From: Cryphonectria parasitica EP155
Lineage: Eukaryota; Ascomycota; Sordariomycetes; Diaporthales; Cryphonectriaceae
Assembly (NCBI RefSeq): GCF_011745365.1
Contig: NW_024468909.1
Location: forward strand, 6,696,001-6,760,000
DNA: 64,000 bases
Direction: 5' to 3'
Under the pieces are notes generated by a model. The model was not told the DNA's origin, searched no databases, and saw only the letters and a list, made by a program, of their open reading frames with translations. Position numbers and translations under genes: made by a program. Numbering within the stretch: position 1 is the stretch's first letter; every line of letters begins with the position of its first letter. Shown piece by piece: positions 58,601-64,000 of this stretch.

Positions 58601-60663
58601 CCCGCGCACGCAAGCGGGAGCCCTTGCAGCTCGATACAGAGATTAGCGAGATCGGGAAGCGGGAACTACAGTACAGCTCAATGAGAAGAAGATCGTCTCG
58701 TGGAGAGTAGTCGTCGGAGGATAAGAGATGTGCCCAGGCTCGCCAGTTGTGGAGCGGGTGAGAGATGCACCACAATTCTCATCAATCTCTGGGATGACAG
58801 CGTGATAGCGGAAGATGGACTACCAGGGGGTGCGATGAACAGGCATTGGGATGGTACACGATCTCTCTGCCGCCATATGCCTCTCAAGACAGCTGCCAGA
58901 AGGCGAGATAAAGTTTCGGAAGGGGGGGGGGCCACCGAACCACCATGAGCGCACTGCTAGCGGACCCGCAGATCTGGTCACGATGGGATGAGAGAAGCCC
59001 ACAATTCTCAAACTGCGCCCCGTCAAAACCGCCAAGAGAGATGACGACTGTTTTGACCTATCGCTTTTCCAATGTTGTCCAGACCAAGGTCGCGCTCTCG
59101 CGTTTCGCGGGTATGGCCTCATCTAGTTGGAGAATGGGACCTCCCCCACGGGCTTGAACCAGCATTCTCGCGATTACCCAGATGGTTCCTGCGGATCGAA
59201 ACCACCCCACCATCCCAGATAACTCCCTCCCCCTCCCCCCCACCCTGGATCCAGTCCTGGGCCCTTCTGGATGGGGCAGGAATCCAACAGCGGAGGTCGC
59301 CTGCACGGTGTTGTTGATATTGATGTGGTTTTTTTGGGTTTTTTTTGTGGTTGGTAGTGGTGATTAAACGATATTAGCCAAGCCAACGCCTTTCTGTCAG
59401 CTGAACTGCGTGTAACCTGGTAAACATACGGCTATTTCCGCCCCGGGCGGCTCGGGGAGATGCCCGGTGGAACACGCGAGCGAGAATGTGGTTTAGTTAG
59501 TCGGCGACGCGGGAGACATCCTCGTTGTTCTTCTCCTCTGCTAAGTACTCCTCCTCGTTGCCTGCTATTATTAGCATAGCTTGTTGAACAGGTTGCCCTC
59601 CCCCCCTTTCTCCTCTTCATTTTCGTTGCCCAGCCACTAGAGGTGCTTAAGAGGAGGGGGGGAGGGGGCGGGGAGGGGGCGGGAAGACAATTTTTTAAAT
59701 TTTTTTTCTTTTTCATTACGAGGTTCATGTCCAACATACATACGCTCGCGCGCATGGGCCAGAACAACAAGTTGACCGCTCTGGCCTGGTGGGTCGCGAC
59801 CTGCAGAGATGATGAGAATTCGTGCATTAGGTAAAGTTACGCACATATGAGAGCAGAGGTCTGGACCAAAACATTTGCTTCTCGCGTGGAAGGGAAGCCC
59901 TTGTCCCCCTGGGCTTACCGAAATCCATCGGCAATTGACATGTCAACTTTTGCGTCACCGAGTGCCTTCTTGATGTCCAGATTCTGGATGATTATCGAGA
60001 TCCTAAATCAGGGCTGTGTGGCTACTGCAAAGCCTCGGAACATTTGTCGGGTACAGTGTTGATCATTTGGGAAAGGAGGAGGGGATGGCAAAAAAAGGAG
60101 AGAATAGCCGGCTTTTCACGAAAGGCTCCGCCCTATCTGGAACACAACGTGAGGTCGTGCGATGAGGGTCTCAGACACACTTGGCAGCCTTTTCTCGGGG
60201 GGAACAGACGTTCGCAGCAGCCCCAGAAAAAGCGACAGTGCAGGCGAGGCTTTTCGCCGCAACGGACGTATGATGGATATGTGTCACGCAACACGGTGCA
60301 TATACGGAGAGAGAAGAGAGTGTGTGTGAGTAAGAGAGCGGCGCGCGACAAGGGACGTCAGGCGCTTGTCATAGAGCAGAGAAGCAGCAGTGACACTGCA
60401 CGTGGAGGGTTACACTGAGGCTTCTGGAAAGGTCGCCGCGGCAGAAGCATCGCTGCCATATCAACAGTAGCGGTCGGCGACCGCCTCTTTTTTTTTTTTT
60501 TTTTATGGAGTCACATTTCGTGGCGCATATGAGATGGGCCCCTCCCCCTTCCCCTTTTTCCATATCTTACTCTTGATGCTGGCGATATCTCATTTATGAC
60601 TGCAGAATGATGACGATGAGCCATCCTTGTCGACAAGGAAAATGAAGAAGAATGGAACGGATG

Positions 60664-60693
60664 ATGGTGGCGGTGATGGTGGCGGTGATGGTG
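60664..60693 (+). repeat. GGTGGCGGTGAT-type minisatellite
   Basis: Two to three units of a 12-nt repeat, GATGGTGGCGGT, in non-coding DNA. Confidence 0.8.
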
Positions 60694-61415
60694 GACGACG
60701 TGGACGACAAAAAATGACAAGTTCATTTACGCAGTATGACCGCAACTGGCGAGGCATGATATTCGACCCTGATTGTCTCAACAAAGTTTCTAGACCAGTA
60801 TCATTTCACTAATTTTCCTTGACCTATCTACAATACCACCGCGCCTTAAGCCATACCCTCATTTACTCCATCTCATGCACCCATCTCCTCCCCCCCCCCC
60901 CGGGCGAGCGCCTGCGTAATGAGCACGAGCTGATCGCCTCGATGGGCAATTTGTCTGCCCTTCTTGTCCTGCCCTCCATCTTTCTCAATTCGAGACGCCC
61001 GTCGAAGCTCTCCTCTTTCCCCCCCCCCCTCTTCTCTTCTTCTCTGTCTTTTTCTCCCCTTCTCTCTCTTGATCGAGGTCCGTATTTCGGACCAAATCAC
61101 AGTCTAAGACTGTCAGGTGACGTCCATCAGGGACGGTTTCATGTCCCAGGGCGCGCTGATCGAAAGCCACGATCAGACCATTCCTATGCGCCACACACAA
61201 GGGGCCGCCATCACACCATGATGACAAGATCCTGCACTTCCCAAGCTCTCGGTTCCCTCTAAGCTGCTTTCAGGGCGCAACGAGGCGTTCCCCACCCAGA
61301 CGCCAGATGACAAGGCGAAAAGAAGGGGCCCGGGGGGTGTGGGGCGGGGGAGGGAGATGACGGTACCTGTGTGTGGTCACGGCTGTCGTCGTTTTTTCTC
61401 TCTTCTCGGCCCAGG

Positions 61416-61434
61416 GTGTGTGTGTGTGTGTGTG
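61416..61434 (+). repeat. (GT)n microsatellite
   Basis: About nine GT units; complementary to the (AC)n tract 55 bp downstream. Confidence 0.9.
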
Positions 61435-61487
61435 CGTGGGTGACACAGCGACGGATGACCTTTGCAAGCCACTCACCCACCGGTCCG

Positions 61488-61489
<2 letters not shown>

Positions 61490-61532
<43 letters not shown>
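61490..61532 (+). repeat. (AC)21 microsatellite
   Basis: Longest dinucleotide repeat of the window, 21 uninterrupted AC units. Confidence 0.95.
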
Positions 61533-61536
<4 letters not shown>

Positions 61537-62477
61537 GCGATTGTCTCTCCTACCCCCTCCCCCCCCCCTTTGCCACTATTACCGTAGGAATTTTGGCGTG
61601 TGCCTGTCTTTGAGGGCCGCCCAAAGGCGTACCGCGCCGCTGGGAACGAGGCTTGATGGCTTCGCAGGCCTTTCAATCTACTTCCTTCGAGCTAGATTCC
61701 CGTGCAGGCCACCCGCTGACACTGTTTTCCTCTGGGATAGGTCACGTTTTGGATAGGGGAGACTATAGGTCGCGGTACTATAGGTGTGGCGCCATTATGC
61801 TATCACCAACGAGGTCATTGCCCAATTCTGTCGTTTTCTTGGCCAAACACAGACACACACACACACAATCTCTCTCTCTCTTGATCTCCGTTGCCGGCAT
61901 TTCCTTCTCTCTTTTTGTCTCCAGCCTAAAGCAGCAATGTCTCTCATCATTGTATTTCCTCCCCCCCCCCCACCCCCCTCCTTTCCCATTTCCTATTAGC
62001 CCTCCAAAGGATGATTATCACGTCATGTTTAAGATGAGCGAGGCTCAATCCAGGAACCCGGGGCGGACCGGCTGGCTTGGGCGAGAGAGAGACCGAGAGA
62101 GATAGAGAGAGATGCGTCTCAGTCTGATGAGCTGAAGCCCCCCAAAATCTGCTGTGCTTCCAATGACAAGAGAGAGCAAGGAAGAGCGAGAGAAAAAAAA
62201 GATTATTTGGAAGACGTGCCGCTTCGGATGCGGTCACACGACAGACGCCTCAGTCACGGTATCATGCATAATTTGCAATTACTCCTTTATTCAAATCCTC
62301 GTTATGGCTTGAAGTGTCTGAGAGGCAATAGGAATGGAAATGGGGTTCGTGTCCTGCCAATGGTCAGATCCGATGTTTTCGCCCATTGAAGATTAGTAAA
62401 AGACATCATCATTTTCGTCATAGTCATCATCATGATTTGGCTTGTTGCTCCACGTTCTTTGTCATTTTATTTTATTT

Positions 62478-62522
62478 TTTTGTTGTTGTTGTTGTTGTTA
62501 CTGCTGCTGTTGCTGTTGTTGT
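62478..62522 (+). repeat. GTT/GCT trinucleotide microsatellite
   Basis: A run of GTT units changing to GCT/GTT units, non-coding. Confidence 0.85.
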
Positions 62523-64000
62523 TTGGTGCTGGCCGCCTTGTGCGGGCCACACAAGGCTCAGACGCAAAGAAACGTTGCATCCTCCCCCATCATCCCTCAT
62601 GCCTCCCACTATCCAAGGCTGAGAGAAACACAAAGTGACATGCTGAATTCTGAGGCTGTTCACATGTCGATCTTGAGGCTGAGAATACCTGCTCGGCCGC
62701 CTCTCCCCCCCTGGCTCGGTGTGAGTGAGTGAAGGACCCTGAAACACTCCTCTCGGGGTCACATGTGCGGACAAACCTGGTGCTATGATGCATTTGACTC
62801 TCGAGGTAGGATCCTCTCCTCCTTTTTGATGATGGACAATCTGATCATTTGACGAAACCGCACCGTGGGTAGAGAGGGGAAGGGGACGGGGTTTGACTGG
62901 GTCGCTGTGGTTGCGGTGCCTTCGCTATCTGTCTGGGTGGCGGACTTGGCTTGCGTGAAATCACGTAGGATATAGGTGAGACTGACTCACCATGTGGTAT
63001 TGCTAAGAGCTCGCAGCACATGAGATCCCAGCCTGCGTTCGTCTATCCCATACGCCCTCGTGATTGTTATCGTCATCGCGAAAGTCCCAGGAATCCTTGC
63101 CTCTATCGCGTTCTGTCTTGTTAGGCAGGCAAACTTTTGGATGCAGCTCAATGTCACTCGTGGGGTAGGACAACATACTCAAGTATCAAAAGAAACGATC
63201 CTAGGTCCTCTAGCTATGACTTGAATAGATGCCCACATCTGCCTGGCTCAAAACCCCTTTCATTCTCGATTAATATCGTTATAGTTTCAGAAGGGGGAGA
63301 GGAGAGGGCCTGAGAGCCAGCTTTGGGACTCTCGAACGGCTAGGATGCTTTCTGGATCTTTGAACTCTGCAGAAAACGTGTTCTGCCCAGTTCATTGTGC
63401 TCTTCAAAGTCTAGTTTCCAACTATCTATAACATTTCCTGAGCAGCTTTCAAAGTACAAAGAGTTTCAAGTGTCCAGCACGAGCTTTTCCTCGTATTCCT
63501 CGTTCTCGGATTCCATTGTAGTCAGTGTGCTGCCGTAACGGTTCAGGTTGCTTATTCTGACAGGTGTCAGTCAGCTAAACGTCCAATTCTTCTTACTAGT
63601 CATCCCAAGATCAGTTGGCCGAGCTTGTACCAATACCGTCCCGTGAAGTGTTCAAGGGGACCATGCCTATTACATGTGTAAAGCTTCACCAAAAGACAAC
63701 GCACAAGTATGCATTTTGATTTCCTCATATGTAAGCGTTTGTCTTTTGGAGGAAGGAAAAAAAAAAAGGATTATATATGACGAATCTGATCGATGTGTGG
63801 AGTGTACGGCAAGAATAAAGTCCAGTCACGATCTTATAGAGAAACAGTTCTGGCAGCCTGGCAGACAAACCCTCTACCGTCCATATTTGGCTTATGCAAC
63901 CATCTTCATTGCTCTGGTCATTCAACGCAGCGAGATGACTCGTCATGACCAATGTTGGCCAGCCATAAGCCAGCCCGCGGTGAACACCGTTCGAGTCACT

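Larger units (their letters stand above)
52656..64000. other. gene desert, more than 11 kb upstream of the C2H2 factor
   Basis: I could not support any gene here. The longest ORFs (229, 208 and 172 codons) lack domains, are rich in low-complexity or rare combinations, and overlap equally open frames. Content: many C10-C13 tracts, (CA)21 at 61490-61532 facing (TG)n at 61416-61434, a GGTGGC/GGTGAT repeat near 60664-60693, and GTT/GCT repeats near 62478-62522. No transposase, reverse transcriptase or terminal repeats recognised. The part next to 52656 may hold a long spliced leader of the C2H2 gene. Confidence 0.5.

Noticed and set aside
59130..59195. tRNA-like stretch (GGCTTGAACC region, minus strand)
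   Set aside because: The T-arm-like loop is there but its stem mispairs and no acceptor or D stem could be drawn.
52656..64000. RIP-degraded transposon in the gene desert
   Set aside because: Base composition is not clearly AT-shifted and no transposon protein remnant, long terminal repeat or target duplication was recognised.

Overview
The window is nuclear DNA of a filamentous ascomycete (Pezizomycotina), most likely a Sordariomycete. Evidence: short 50-120 nt introns with GTNNGT donors and CTAAC/CTGAC branch points, a Zn2Cys6 regulator, a six-exon actin gene with a 7-nt first exon, a tRNA-Gln gene with a short intron after position 37, and gene products that read as orthologues of well-known fungal proteins. 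Genus and species cannot be fixed from the sequence alone. All exon models below were built by hand from splice signals, reading frame and remembered family features. No database search was run.

Layout, left to right. 1-20 kb: the 5' part of a CENP-I/Mis6 kinetochore gene (minus, cut by the window edge), tRNA-Gln(CUG), the importin-alpha exporter CSE1, a secreted/membrane kelch protein, the CAF16-type ABC ATPase (minus), the cytokinesis protein CYK3 (minus) and, divergent from it, a germinal-centre-kinase III. 20-33 kb: the RAI1/DXO RNA-5'-end hydrolase (minus, nine exons), a Zn2Cys6 transcription factor (minus), a secreted histidine acid phosphatase, exocyst SEC8, mitochondrial ribosomal protein uL5m (MRPL7) and the Hsp70 exchange factor FES1 (minus). 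33-45 kb: actin, a mitochondrial GGQ release-factor-like protein (minus), a small serine-palmitoyltransferase activator-like protein, Elongator subunit ELP2 (minus) and, head to head with it, the ubiquitin-like sulfur carrier URM1. 45-64 kb: a gene-poor zone holding only one recognisable gene, an Azf1-like four-finger C2H2 transcription factor (minus), with about 6 kb of apparently non-coding DNA below it and more than 11 kb above it, full of microsatellites and long poly(C)/poly(G) tracts.

Most genes are housekeeping and single copy, so the left two thirds look like an ordinary core-chromosome segment. Points that stand out are: the divergent ELP2-URM1 pair, whose products act in the two halves of mcm5s2U34 tRNA wobble modification; a five-unit heat-shock element upstream of FES1; the divergent CYK3/GCK-III pair (both septation-related); a GC-AG intron in the CENP-I gene; an intron beginning one base after the actin stop codon; a histidine acid phosphatase that appears to lack the usual HD proton donor; and the strand-biased poly(C) tracts in the gene desert around the C2H2 factor. 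I found no CRISPR, prophage, insertion sequence, rRNA, intact transposon or clearly new multi-gene system.
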